Assembly: GCA_934477125.1 (NCBI GenBank)
Contig: CAKSOL010000013.1
Location: 1-64,000 of the forward strand
DNA from: an uncultured Eubacteriales bacterium
GTDB lineage: Bacteria; Bacillota; Clostridia; Oscillospirales; Acutalibacteraceae
Reading direction: 5' to 3'
Length of the DNA: 64,000 nucleotides
In this document: positions 51,126 to 60,549 of the stretch, one piece after another
How positions within the stretch are numbered: the first letter of the stretch is position 1
Layout: each line of letters starts with the position of its first letter
Notes under the pieces: model-generated
What the model was told of the DNA's origin: nothing
The model's database searches: none
The model's input: the letters and a program-made list of their open reading frames with translations, nothing else
Made by a program: the position numbers and the translations under genes

Positions 51126-51836
51126 TCAGTTGAGTACGCCTATTACCTCAAGCGGTGAAATCGATTTTTCGTTCTTTACAGCCTCAAGATGCAGATGCGC
51201 CTTATCGGCACACTCTCCCGGAACTGTTCCTACCGTTCCTATCGAATCGCCCATTTTCAGCTTCTGACCGGCGGAAACGACTATATTATCCAAGCCGCAG
51301 TAGCGGAAAACAACTCCGTTGGAATGAGCTACGGTAACATAGTTTCCCAAAACCGCGCTTTGCTCTATGGCGGTCACCTCGCCGTCCGCCGAGGCATAAA
51401 CGGCGGTACCGGCATCGCAGCCGATATCAATAGCCGAATGCAGACGCAGGTCGTTATATGTGGCTGAAAATTGCAGCGCCGTATCGCTGAAATCCTTTAT
51501 TATTTCTCCCTTGACCGGGAGAATCATTGCCTGCTCGGGCTCGCTGTACGGAACATCGCTGACGCTGTTTTCCGTAGGCTCGGCGGCAGGCTCAGGCTGA
51601 GACTGCGGAGTGTCGGTTATACTATTATCATATGACGATGAGGTATCGGGATATGACGGTTTTGCCGGTTCTGAGCTTTCTGTCCGGGAATTATCGGGAT
51701 TTACCGTTTGGGGACCGGAATTTTTAGAGACTCCTGCCCAAACCGCCGCTCCTATCGCCAAAATGCATCCTGCCGACGCTATAAACAATACTGTTTTACG
51801 GTTTTTTCTATTTTTCGGGGTTTCATAAAATTTCAT
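51126..51836 (-). CDS. M23 endopeptidase, SpoIIQ-like candidate
   Basis: The 236-residue product has an N-terminal membrane anchor (TVLFIASAGCILAIGAAVWAG), a Ser/Pro/Glu-rich linker (40-110) and a LytM/M23 domain: LRLHSAIDIGCDAGTAVYASADG (zinc His and Asp), NYVTVAHSNGVVFRYCGL, and ADKAHLHLEA (HxH). All zinc ligands are present. Topology and size resemble SpoIIQ of Clostridia, a forespore protein that keeps its catalytic residues, but a vegetative wall hydrolase is possible. Confidence 0.85.
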   Translation of the reverse strand: MKFYETPKNRKNRKTVLFIASAGCILAIGAAVWAGVSKNSGPQTVNPDNSRTESSEPAKPSYPDTSSSYDNSITDTPQSQPEPAAEPTENSVSDVPYSEPEQAMILPVKGEIIKDFSDTALQFSATYNDLRLHSAIDIGCDAGTAVYASADGEVTAIEQSAVLGNYVTVAHSNGVVFRYCGLDNIVVSAGQKLKMGDSIGTVGTVPGECADKAHLHLEAVKNEKSISPLEVIGVLN

Positions 51837-52177
51837 ATTTGCTGCTCCCTTTCTTTTCTCGCTGCTTTCTTATTATGTATGGCTTTTCAGAATTTTATTC
51901 AAAAATCAAGCTCCCTTTTCCCGCCAAAAAATATAAAATTAAAATATAAAATTAAAGAATTATTCATACTGTCGTAAAAATTACACTTTATAATAGGCTT
52001 GTACTCGAAAGGGAGCCGCACCCTTTGAGTATGGTTTCTCCAAAGAAACCTTTCTTCTGGAGAAATTCTCTCCTCAAACCCCTTAAAACAGAAAGCAGCC
52101 GCGAAAGCGGCTGTTTTCTGTTTTTATTCCTCTTTTTTGTCGGTTTTCGGAGAATTTTAAAAAATTTTAAAAAAATC
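51837..52177. other. Region upstream of rpoB: AT-rich repeats and hairpin block
   Basis: No gene is supported. A 13-bp direct repeat (AAAATATAAAATT) occurs at about 51928-51953. From 52003 a chain of hairpins follows: ACTCGAAAGGG/CCCTTTGAGT at 52003-52030, GGTTTCTCCAAAGAAACC at 52033-52050, and the terminator AACAGAAAGCAGCCGC/GCGGCTGTTTTCTGTT at 52086-52125. rplJ-rplL genes, usually just upstream of rpoB, are absent from this position. Confidence 0.55.
52086..52125 (+). terminator. Strong terminator before the rpoB promoter
   Basis: An extended stem with the tetraloop GAAA between GCAGCCGC and GCGGCTG(T), with flanking A/T pairing and T5 tail. It isolates rpoB from upstream transcription. 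Confidence 0.8.
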
Positions 52178-52206
52178 TTGACACACCTGCCTGTTTGGCG
52201 TATAAT
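52178..52206 (+). promoter_or_regulatory. rpoBC promoter
   Basis: TTGACA (52178-52183), 17-base spacer, TATAAT (52201-52206). A leader of about 130 bases follows with TTACGGCG/CGCCGTAA hairpin at about 52295-52318 just before the ribosome site. Confidence 0.88.
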
Positions 52207-52343
52207 AATGAATTACTGATAATGATGGGGAAAAGTGCGCTTTTTTCGGGTAACCGCTGTTTAATATGCACAAAATCCCGTTATTTTACGTACCTTACGG
52301 CGCCCTGACGCCGTAAAATATATGGAGGAGTGATTCTAAGCCG

Positions 52344-55300
52344 ATGGAGCCGACTGCTATGGTAAAAGAAGTCCGGATGGGTAAAAACACTCGTATGACA
52401 TTTTCTAAAATCAATGAGGTTATCGATATGCCCAACCTCATTGAAATTCAGAAGGACTCATACAACTGGTTCGTTACGGAGGGACTGCGCGAGGTCTTTA
52501 AGGATATGTCCGCTATAACCGATTACAGCGGTAATCTCATTCTGACCTTTACGGACTATCGTCTCGACAAAGAGCCTAAGTATGACGTTACCGAATGTAA
52601 GGCGCGGGACACGAACTATGCCGCACCGCTGCACGTTACTGCCCGCCTGCTCAACAAGGAAACCGGAGAAATAAAGGAAAGCGAGGTCTACATGGGAGAC
52701 TTCCCGCTTATGACCGAGTCGGGTACCTTTATTATAAACGGTGCGGAACGCGCTATCGTTTCTCAGCTCGTCCGCTCGCCGGGAGTCTATTTTGAGAACA
52801 CGATAGACCCGAAAACCGGCAAACCGCTTTTTTCCTCCACTATCATACCTAACCGCGGAGCCTGGCTCGAATACGAGACAGCCGTAAGCGACGCGCTGTA
52901 TGTCCGAATCGATAAAAACCGCAAGCTGCCGATAACAACCTTTATCCGCGCTCTCGGATATAATTCCAATCAGGATATCCGCGAGGCTGTCGGAGAAGAA
53001 GAACGTCTGCTTGCGACATTCGATATCGACGAAACAACCAACACCGAGGACGCTCTTGTTGAGGTCTACAAGAAGCTGCGCCCCAACGAGCCTGTTACCA
53101 TTGAGGGAGCAAAGGCTTATTTAGAGCAGCTTTTCTTTGACCCGCACCGTTACGACCTTTCCCGCGTCGGACGCTATAAATACAACAAAAAGCTTTCTCT
53201 TGAAAAGCGTATCAGAAATAAAATTGCCGCTAAGGATATTGTTTCCCCCGCAACCGGCGAAATTCTCGTTGAGGCAGGAGGAAAAATAACCCGCGAGCTG
53301 GCTGAGAAAATCGACCGCAGCGGAGTTAAAGAGGTTTATCTGAGCCTGCCCGATTTCCGCGGTATGGAGATAAAGGTTATCTCCAACGGAATGGTTGAGC
53401 TGGGCGATTTCGTTGACCTTACCGCCGATGAGCTTGAAGCGCTCGACCGTGAGGGCGTCAACGAGCGCGTCTGCTATGAGTGGCTCAAGAGCATTATCGA
53501 GGCAAATCCCGATAAGGAGGAGCTTAAAGCTGCTCTTATTGAGCATCGCGACGATCTTATTCCGAAGCATATAACGGTTGACGATATTCTTGCAACGGTA
53601 AACTATTTTATCGGTCTGCCCTACGGAGTCGGAAATACCGACGATATAGACCACCTCGGAAACCGCCGCATCCGCTCTGTCGGTGAGCTTTTGCAGAACC
53701 AGTTCCGCATAGGCTTTTCCCGTATGGAGCGCGTTATCCGCGAGAAAATGACTCTCCAGTCCCAGGACACCGAGAGCATTACCCCCGTTTCGATTATCAA
53801 TAACCGTCCCGTTACTGCGGCTATCAAGGAATTTTTCGGTTCTTCTCCCCTTTCGCAGTTTATGGATCAGACCAATCCGCTCTCCGAGCTTACACATAAG
53901 CGCCGTCTTTCGGCTCTCGGACCCGGAGGTCTTTCGCGCGACCGCGCTTCATTTGAGGTTCGTGACGTTCACTATACCCATTACGGAAGAATGTGTCCTA
54001 TCGAGACGCCTGAAGGACCGAACATCGGTCTTATATCCTATCTTGCAACCTACGCAAAGATAAACAAATACGGATTTATAGAAGCGCCGTTCCGCCCGAT
54101 AGATAAAGCTACCGGCAGAGTTCTCAACGAGGTTCATTATATGACCGCGGATGAGGAGGACGAATATATAGTAGCTCAGGCGAACGAGCCGCTCAATGAT
54201 GACGGTACCTTCCGAAATGACAAGGTTCACGTCCGTTATCTTGACTCCTTCCAGGAGGTTGATAAATCCAAGGCTGACTATATGGACGTTTCGCCTAAGA
54301 TGGTTGTTTCTGTTGCAACCGCGATGATTCCGTTCCTTGAAAACGACGATACAAACCGCGCACTCATGGGTTCAAACATGCAGAAGCAGGCGGTTCCGCT
54401 GCTCAAGCCCGAAAATCCGATTGTCGCAACCGGTATGGAATATAAGGCGGCGGTCGATTCCGGAGTTGTTGTTCTTGCAAAGCGCGCCGGAACGGTTGCT
54501 TATGTAAGCGCCGATATTATCCGCGTCCGCGCAGAAAACGGCGAAATAGACGAATATCAGCTCATTAAGTTCACCCGCTCCAACCACGGTACCTGCGTAA
54601 ATCAGAGACCGGTTGTGGTTCACGGGCAGAAGGTCGCCGAGGGCGAGGTTATAGCCGACGGTCCGGCTACCAATAACGGAGAAATTTCCCTCGGAAGAAA
54701 CGCTCTTATCGGCTTTATGACCTGGGAGGGCTATAACTACGAGGACGCCGTTCTTATCAACGAGCGTCTTGTCCGCGACGATATTTACACCTCTATTCAT
54801 ATTGAGGAGTATGAGGTTGAGTCCCGCGATACAAAGCTTGGACCGGAGGAGATAACCCGCGACATTCCGAATGTCGGCGAGGACGCTCTGAAGGACCTTG
54901 ACGAGCGCGGAATTATCCGTATCGGCGCAGAGGTTACTGCCGGAGATATCCTTGTAGGTAAGGTAACGCCCAAGGGCGAAACCGAGCTTACCGCCGAGGA
55001 AAGACTTCTCCGCGCAATATTCGGAGAAAAGGCGCGCGAGGTTCGCGATACCTCCCTGCGCGTTCCGCACGGCGAATACGGCACAATAGTTGACGTTAAG
55101 GTGTTCACCCGCGAAAATTCCTCCGAATTAAGCCCCGGAGTAAACGTTGTTGTCCGCTGCTATATCGCTCAGAAGCGTAAGATTTCGGTCGGAGATAAAA
55201 TGGCAGGACGTCACGGAAACAAGGGTGTTGTTTCCCGCATACTTCCGAGCGAAGATATGCCTTTCCTGCCGGACGGCACTCCGCTTGACATCGTTCTTAA

Positions 55301-56153
55301 TCCTCTGGGCGTTCCGTCTCGTATGAATATCGGACAGGTGCTTGAGGTTCACTTAGGCTACGCTGCCCGCGCTCTCGGCTGGCATATCTGCACGCCGGTA
55401 TTCGACGGCGCTCACGAATCCGATATCCGCAAATGCTTTGATATGGCGGAGAAGTACACCAAGAGCGAGGAATATCCCGACCGCAATACCGCAGGAATAG
55501 ATTTCTCGCGTATTCACTTTACTCAGGACGCCAAAACTCAGCTTTACGACGGACGTACCGGAGAGCCGTTTGATAATCTCGTAACCGTCGGTTATATGTA
55601 TTATCTCAAGCTGCATCACCTTGTTGACGATAAAATTCACGCCCGTTCCACCGGTCCTTACTCGCTTGTTACTCAGCAGCCGCTCGGCGGTAAAGCTCAG
55701 TTCGGCGGTCAGCGTTTCGGAGAAATGGAGGTTTGGGCGCTGGAGGCTTACGGCGCTGCCTATACTCTTCAGGAAATACTCACGGTTAAGTCGGACGATG
55801 TTGTCGGACGAGTTAAGACCTATGAGGCGATAGTCAAGGGTCAGAACGTACCGAAATCGGGAGTTCCGGAGTCATTCAAGGTTCTTATCAAGGAATTGCA
55901 GTCGCTCGGTCTTGACGTTAAGGTTCTCGACCATGACAACAACGAAATCGATCTGCGTCAGAATTTTGACGATGACGACGATATAGGTCTCGCTCCTCCC
56001 CCGGCGGAAGATAATTACGACGATTCGGATTTGAACGGTTTCGGATATGAGGATGAAAACGGCGACGCTATTGCCGACGACGAGTTTGCCGATGACGAGG
56101 CGGACGACGGCGACGGTTTTGACGAAACCGATGACTCAGAAGAAAATATGTAA
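52344..56153 (+). CDS. rpoB: DNA-directed RNA polymerase subunit beta
   Basis: This 1269-residue product is the complete beta subunit. Family signatures run throughout, including the rifampicin-pocket segment SPLSQFMDQTNPLSELTHKR with the Asp, His and following Ser positions in wild-type form, the GRNALIGFMTWEGYNYEDA region, VGDKMAGRHGNKGVVS and EVWALEAYGAAYTLQEIL. The C-terminal 50 residues form a strongly acidic tail (DDDDDIGLA, DDEADDGDGFDETDDSEE), longer than in most homologues. The GGAGGAG lies about 14 bases before ATG 52344; ATG 52359 is possible. Confidence 0.97.
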   Translation: MEPTAMVKEVRMGKNTRMTFSKINEVIDMPNLIEIQKDSYNWFVTEGLREVFKDMSAITDYSGNLILTFTDYRLDKEPKYDVTECKARDTNYAAPLHVTARLLNKETGEIKESEVYMGDFPLMTESGTFIINGAERAIVSQLVRSPGVYFENTIDPKTGKPLFSSTIIPNRGAWLEYETAVSDALYVRIDKNRKLPITTFIRALGYNSNQDIREAVGEEERLLATFDIDETTNTEDALVEVYKKLRPNEPVTIEGAKAYLEQLFFDPHRYDLSRVGRYKYNKKLSLEKRIRNKIAAKDIVSPATGEILVEAGGKITRELAEKIDRSGVKEVYLSLPDFRGMEIKVISNGMVELGDFVDLTADELEALDREGVNERVCYEWLKSIIEANPDKEELKAALIEHRDDLIPKHITVDDILATVNYFIGLPYGVGNTDDIDHLGNRRIRSVGELLQNQFRIGFSRMERVIREKMTLQSQDTESITPVSIINNRPVTAAIKEFFGSSPLSQFMDQTNPLSELTHKRRLSALGPGGLSRDRASFEVRDVHYTHYGRMCPIETPEGPNIGLISYLATYAKINKYGFIEAPFRPIDKATGRVLNEVHYMTADEEDEYIVAQANEPLNDDGTFRNDKVHVRYLDSFQEVDKSKADYMDVSPKMVVSVATAMIPFLENDDTNRALMGSNMQKQAVPLLKPENPIVATGMEYKAAVDSGVVVLAKRAGTVAYVSADIIRVRAENGEIDEYQLIKFTRSNHGTCVNQRPVVVHGQKVAEGEVIADGPATNNGEISLGRNALIGFMTWEGYNYEDAVLINERLVRDDIYTSIHIEEYEVESRDTKLGPEEITRDIPNVGEDALKDLDERGIIRIGAEVTAGDILVGKVTPKGETELTAEERLLRAIFGEKAREVRDTSLRVPHGEYGTIVDVKVFTRENSSELSPGVNVVVRCYIAQKRKISVGDKMAGRHGNKGVVSRILPSEDMPFLPDGTPLDIVLNPLGVPSRMNIGQVLEVHLGYAARALGWHICTPVFDGAHESDIRKCFDMAEKYTKSEEYPDRNTAGIDFSRIHFTQDAKTQLYDGRTGEPFDNLVTVGYMYYLKLHHLVDDKIHARSTGPYSLVTQQPLGGKAQFGGQRFGEMEVWALEAYGAAYTLQEILTVKSDDVVGRVKTYEAIVKGQNVPKSGVPESFKVLIKELQSLGLDVKVLDHDNNEIDLRQNFDDDDDIGLAPPPAEDNYDDSDLNGFGYEDENGDAIADDEFADDEADDGDGFDETDDSEENM

Positions 56154-56164
56154 CGGAGGGCATT

Positions 56165-59100
56165 ATGGAAGGAATTGAATTTGAATCAATAAAAATCGGT
56201 CTTGCGTCTCCCGAACAGATCAGAGCATGGTCTCACGGCGAGGTAACCAAGCCTGAGACTATCAACTACCGTACCCTCAAGCCGGAAACCGGAGGCCTTT
56301 TCTGCGAACGCATCTTCGGGCCTCAGAAGGACTGGGAGTGCCACTGCGGAAAGTATAAGCGTATCCGCTATAAGGGCAAGGTCTGCGAGCGCTGCGGCGT
56401 TGAGGTAACACGCTCCAAGGTCCGCCGCGAGAGAATGGGCTCTATTGAGCTTGCGGCCCCGGTATCGCACATCTGGTATTTCAAAAACATCCCGTCCCGT
56501 ATGGGCGCGGTGCTTGATATTTCCCCTAAGGCTTTGGAGCAGGTGCTGTATTTCTCGCGCTATATCGTAACCGACCCCGGTTCGACTCCGCTTGAGAAAA
56601 AGCAGCTGCTTAATGAAAGCCAATATAATGATATGCGCGAGAAGTATGAAAATGACTTTGAAGCCGGAATGGGCGCAGAGGCAATCAAAAAGCTTCTCAG
56701 CGAAATCGACCTTGAAAAATCCTGCGCAGACCTGCGCGAGGAGTTAGAGGGCTCAACCGGTCAGAAACGCGCACGCATAATCAAGCGCCTTGAGGTGCTG
56801 GACGCTTTCCGCGTTTCCGGAAATAAGCCCGAATGGATGATTCTTGACGTTATTCCGGTTATTCCGCCGGATATCCGCCCAATGGTTCAGCTCGACGGCG
56901 GACGTTTCGCGACGAGCGACCTTAACGACCTTTACCGCCGCGTTATCAACCGCAACAACCGCCTGAAAAGACTTCTTGAGCTTCATGCTCCCGATATAAT
57001 CGTCAGGAACGAAAAGCGTATGCTCCAGGAGGCTGTTGACGCGCTGATAGACAACGGCCGTCGCGGCAAGCCCGTTACAGGACCCAACAACCGCGCGCTC
57101 AAGTCTCTTTCAGATATGCTTAAAGGTAAGCAGGGACGTTTCCGTCAAAACCTGCTCGGTAAGCGTGTTGACTATTCCGGACGTTCGGTTATCGTTGTAG
57201 GACCGGAGCTTAAAATGTACCAGTGCGGTCTGCCTAAGGAAATGGCGCTTGAGCTGTTCAAGCCGTTTGTTATGAAACGCCTTGTTGAAACAAAGCAGGT
57301 TCAGAATATCAAAACCGCGCGCAAAATGGTTGACCGCGCATCTGCGGAGATTTGGGACGCTCTCGAAATGGTTATCAAGGAGCACCCCGTTCTGCTCAAC
57401 CGCGCTCCTACACTTCACCGTCTCGGTATTCAGGCATTTGAGCCGGTATTGGTTGAGGGCAAGGCGTTAAAGCTCCATCCGCTGGTTTGTACCGCATACA
57501 ACGCCGACTTTGACGGCGACCAGATGGCTGTTCACGTTCCCCTTTCGGCTGAGGCTCAGGCAGAGGCACGCTTCCTTATGCTGGCGGCAAACAATCTGCT
57601 CAAGCCCTCGGACGGAAAGCCGGTTGCCGTTCCGACGCAGGATATGGTTCTCGGTTCTTATTACCTCACTCTGGTAAAATCGGACGAACCCGGAGCAAAC
57701 AAGGTTTTCCGCGATAAAAACGAAGCCATTATGGCTTACAGCGACGGAATTGTAGGACTTCACGCGCCGATACGCGTCCGTATGACAAACGACGAAGGCA
57801 AGAGCAGACTGGTATGGTGTACCGTCGGATTTATAATATTCAACGAATCAATACCGCAGGATCTCGGCTTTGTTGACCGTTTCGACCCGGAGCACGCGCT
57901 TGACCTTGAATGGACCTTCTCGCTCAAGGATCCCTCGCGCAAAACCGTTGAGTCCAACGACGAAATTATTCAGAATAAGGTTGGCAAAAAGCAGCTCGGC
58001 AAGATAATCGACCGCTGCATAGAGCTTCACGGAACAAGCCGTTCCGCCATTGTTCTCGATAAGATTAAAGCGACCGGCTTTAAGTATTCGACAAAGGGCG
58101 CCATTACCGTTGCGGTTATAGATGCCGTTATTCCTGAGGCTAAGCGCACGATAATCGCCGACGCCGAGCGTCAGATAGACGAAATCAACTCCTATAAGGA
58201 AATGGGACTTCTCACAGACGAGGAAAAGAGCCAAAAGGTTATCCAGGTCTGGAACGATGCAACAGAGGATGTTGCCGACGCTCTGAAGGGCAACCTTGAT
58301 GAGTTCAACCCCATCTTTATGATGGCGGACTCCGGCGCCCGCGGCTCCATGAGCCAGATTCGTCAGCTCGCCGGAATGCGCGGACTTATCGCCAATACTG
58401 CCGGTAAGGTTATCGAGGTTCCGATACGCGCGAACTACCGCGAGGGTCTTAATGTTCTCGAATACTTCATTTCCTCCCGCGGAGCCAGAAAGGGCCTTGC
58501 CGATACGGCTTTGCGTACCGCCGACTCCGGATATCTTACCCGCCGTCTCGTTGACGTTGCGCAGGATGTTATCGTCCGTGAGGACGACTGCGGCACCAAG
58601 GAAGGGCTTACCGTATTCGATATCAAGGACGGCAACAATATCCTTGAGCCTCTCAGCGAACGTCTTATCGGACGTTATCTGCTGCACGACGCGGTAAATC
58701 CGAAAACCGGCGAGGTTATCTGGTTTGCGGACGATATTCCCGGCTTTGATAACAGCGGTATAGTAAGCGCCGCCGGCGCAAAGGCTATTGTTGATGCCGG
58801 AATTGACCATATTGACATCCGTTCCTCCCTCACCTGCCACAGCCACCACGGCGTATGCCGCAAGTGCTACGGTACCAACCTTGCTACAAACAAGCCGGTA
58901 ACCGTAGGAGAGGCGGTCGGTATCGTTGCGGCTCAGTCCATCGGCGAACCCGGTACTCAGCTTACAATGCGTACCTTCCACACCGGCGGTATCGCGAGCA
59001 CCGAGGATATCACTCAGGGTCTTCCCCGCGTTGAAGAGCTTTTCGAGGCGCGCAGACCTAAGCATTGCGGTATAATCGCCAAGATTTCCGGAACGGTCAC

Positions 59101-59803
59101 ATTTACCGAGGAAAAGAAGAGCAACGTTGTTATAATCGCCGGAGAAAACGGAGAATCCGAAAAGATTGTTCTGCCTTACGGCGCGCATACGCTTGTTGCC
59201 GACGGAGATTACGTCAAGGCGGGCGACTCGATAGTTCCCGGAGCCAAGTATCCGCAGGATATTTTGGAGGCTCAGGGCGCAGGAGCCGTTCAGGAGTATA
59301 TCATAGCCGAAATTCAGAACGCTTACCGCACGCAGGGCGTTGATATCAACGATAAGCATATCGAAATTATCATTCGCCAGATGATGCGCAAGAATGTTAT
59401 CACGAATCCCGGCTCGACAGACCTGCTTGAGGGTCACCAGTATGAATATAAGGAGATAAAAGAGGCTAATGACAAGGTAGCTGAGCGCATTGCCGCAGGC
59501 GAGGAAAACCTCAGCCCGGCGGAATACGCGCCTGTTCTGAGAGGTATAACCAAGGCCTCCCTTGCAACCGACTCTTTCCTCTCCGCCGCTTCATTCCAGG
59601 AGACCACACGCGTTCTTACCGACGCCGCAATAAACGGCAAGGTTGACCCGCTCTTCGGACTTAAAGAAAACGTTATTATCGGTAAGCTCGTACCTGCCGG
59701 AACAGGTATGCGCTGTCCCGAAATAAATCCTCCAGAGGAGGAAAGCGTTTCCGACGCCGCCGACTCCGGTTTGGCCGAGGAGGAGACCGAAGCAGCCGTT
59801 TAA
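56165..59803 (+). CDS. rpoC: DNA-directed RNA polymerase subunit beta prime
   Basis: The 1212-residue product has the N-terminal zinc ribbon CHCGKYKRIRYKGKVCERCG, GRFRQNLLGKRVDYSGRSVI, the catalytic NADFDGDQMAVH, the trigger-loop region GEPGTQLTMRTFHTGG and the second zinc site CHSHHGVCRKCYG. It begins 11 bases after rpoB with GGAGGG. A shared terminator-promoter element follows. Like rpoB it ends in an acidic tail. Confidence 0.98.
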   Translation: MEGIEFESIKIGLASPEQIRAWSHGEVTKPETINYRTLKPETGGLFCERIFGPQKDWECHCGKYKRIRYKGKVCERCGVEVTRSKVRRERMGSIELAAPVSHIWYFKNIPSRMGAVLDISPKALEQVLYFSRYIVTDPGSTPLEKKQLLNESQYNDMREKYENDFEAGMGAEAIKKLLSEIDLEKSCADLREELEGSTGQKRARIIKRLEVLDAFRVSGNKPEWMILDVIPVIPPDIRPMVQLDGGRFATSDLNDLYRRVINRNNRLKRLLELHAPDIIVRNEKRMLQEAVDALIDNGRRGKPVTGPNNRALKSLSDMLKGKQGRFRQNLLGKRVDYSGRSVIVVGPELKMYQCGLPKEMALELFKPFVMKRLVETKQVQNIKTARKMVDRASAEIWDALEMVIKEHPVLLNRAPTLHRLGIQAFEPVLVEGKALKLHPLVCTAYNADFDGDQMAVHVPLSAEAQAEARFLMLAANNLLKPSDGKPVAVPTQDMVLGSYYLTLVKSDEPGANKVFRDKNEAIMAYSDGIVGLHAPIRVRMTNDEGKSRLVWCTVGFIIFNESIPQDLGFVDRFDPEHALDLEWTFSLKDPSRKTVESNDEIIQNKVGKKQLGKIIDRCIELHGTSRSAIVLDKIKATGFKYSTKGAITVAVIDAVIPEAKRTIIADAERQIDEINSYKEMGLLTDEEKSQKVIQVWNDATEDVADALKGNLDEFNPIFMMADSGARGSMSQIRQLAGMRGLIANTAGKVIEVPIRANYREGLNVLEYFISSRGARKGLADTALRTADSGYLTRRLVDVAQDVIVREDDCGTKEGLTVFDIKDGNNILEPLSERLIGRYLLHDAVNPKTGEVIWFADDIPGFDNSGIVSAAGAKAIVDAGIDHIDIRSSLTCHSHHGVCRKCYGTNLATNKPVTVGEAVGIVAAQSIGEPGTQLTMRTFHTGGIASTEDITQGLPRVEELFEARRPKHCGIIAKISGTVTFTEEKKSNVVIIAGENGESEKIVLPYGAHTLVADGDYVKAGDSIVPGAKYPQDILEAQGAGAVQEYIIAEIQNAYRTQGVDINDKHIEIIIRQMMRKNVITNPGSTDLLEGHQYEYKEIKEANDKVAERIAAGEENLSPAEYAPVLRGITKASLATDSFLSAASFQETTRVLTDAAINGKVDPLFGLKENVIIGKLVPAGTGMRCPEINPPEEESVSDAADSGLAEEETEAAV

Positions 59804-59831
59804 GCGCGCTTTCGGCAGTTTAAAGCTTTTT

Positions 59832-59875
59832 AAAGCCCCGTATGTCAAAAAAATGTTGACATACGGGGCTTTTTG
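59832..59875 (+). terminator. rpoBC terminator
   Basis: AAAGCCCCGTATGTCAA pairs with TTGACATACGGGGCTTT, followed by T4. It also holds the -35 of the next promoter. Confidence 0.85.
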
Positions 59876-59884
59876 TGTTATGCT
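59856..59884 (+). promoter_or_regulatory. Promoter of the str operon, -35 inside the rpoBC terminator
   Basis: TTGACA at 59856-59861, 17-base spacer, TATGCT at 59879-59884. The descending arm of the terminator provides the -35. Confidence 0.75.
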
Positions 59885-59949
59885 ATTGTGGTATGCAAAG
59901 GCATACTTGTCTTTGCTGCGCAATTTTTTAGGAAAGGAGAGGTGTTACA

Positions 59950-60372
59950 GTGCCAACGTTTAACCAACTGGTTCGTTCCGGCCGTGAAACAATCGAGAAG
60001 AAGGCTAAGGCTCCGGCGCTCCTCAAGGGCTACAACTCTATGAAGCGTACTCAGACCGATAACGATTCTCCTCAGAAGCGCGGCGTATGCACTGCCGTTA
60101 AGACTTCAACGCCGAAAAAGCCGAACTCTGCGCTCCGTAAAATCGCGAGAGTACGTCTTTCCAACGGAATCGAGGTTTCCGCCTATATTCCGGGAATCGG
60201 TCACAATCTTCAGGAACACAGCGTTGTTCTCATACGCGGCGGCCGTGTAAAGGATCTCCCCGGTGTGCGTTATCACATTATCCGCGGAACCCTTGATACA
60301 CAGGGTGTTGCGAAGAGGATGCAGGCCCGCTCAAAGTACGGTGCAAAGCGTCCTAAGGCAGGTGCGAAGTAA
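59950..60372 (+). CDS. rpsL: 30S ribosomal protein S12
   Basis: The 140-residue S12 has PTFNQLVRSGRE at the start, TPKKPNSALRK with the lysine of the streptomycin site unaltered, and GGRVKDLPGVRYH with its lysine also wild-type. Start is GTG 59950 after GAGAGGTG. First gene of the str operon. Confidence 0.97.
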   Translation: MPTFNQLVRSGRETIEKKAKAPALLKGYNSMKRTQTDNDSPQKRGVCTAVKTSTPKKPNSALRKIARVRLSNGIEVSAYIPGIGHNLQEHSVVLIRGGRVKDLPGVRYHIIRGTLDTQGVAKRMQARSKYGAKRPKAGAK

Positions 60373-60403
60373 AAGACGAGCTCTCTAAGCTAAACCCGGC
60401 AGC

Positions 60404-60479
60404 GGCGTAAATTTTTACGCCACGGTTTGTACCCGATAGGGATAAAGCCATTTTTATTTATTCTTATCGGGTGCAAACC
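60404..60479 (+). promoter_or_regulatory. Structured rpsL-rpsG intercistronic leader
   Basis: GGCGTAAA/TTTACGCC at 60404-60421 is a perfect 8-bp stem with a 2-base spacer. Next, GGTTTGTACCCGATA pairs with TATCGGGTGCAAACC (one G-T) at about 60424-60479, with a second inner stem. The rpsL-rpsG gap is a known site of S7 autoregulation in other bacteria, so a related control is possible. Confidence 0.55.
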
Positions 60480-60549
60480 CTGCTTGGTGCAAACGGGAAA
60501 ACGTCACTCGAGTACCGATGATATCATTTTTATGAAGGAGGGAAGTAAA

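Noticed and set aside
57848..59437. 529-codon minus-strand frame inside rpoC
   Set aside because: It is a mirror of the rpoC codon pattern, with no ribosome site and no recognisable domain.
52344..60372. Rifampicin or streptomycin resistance mutations in rpoB and rpsL
   Set aside because: The classic residues of both drug pockets are in wild-type form.
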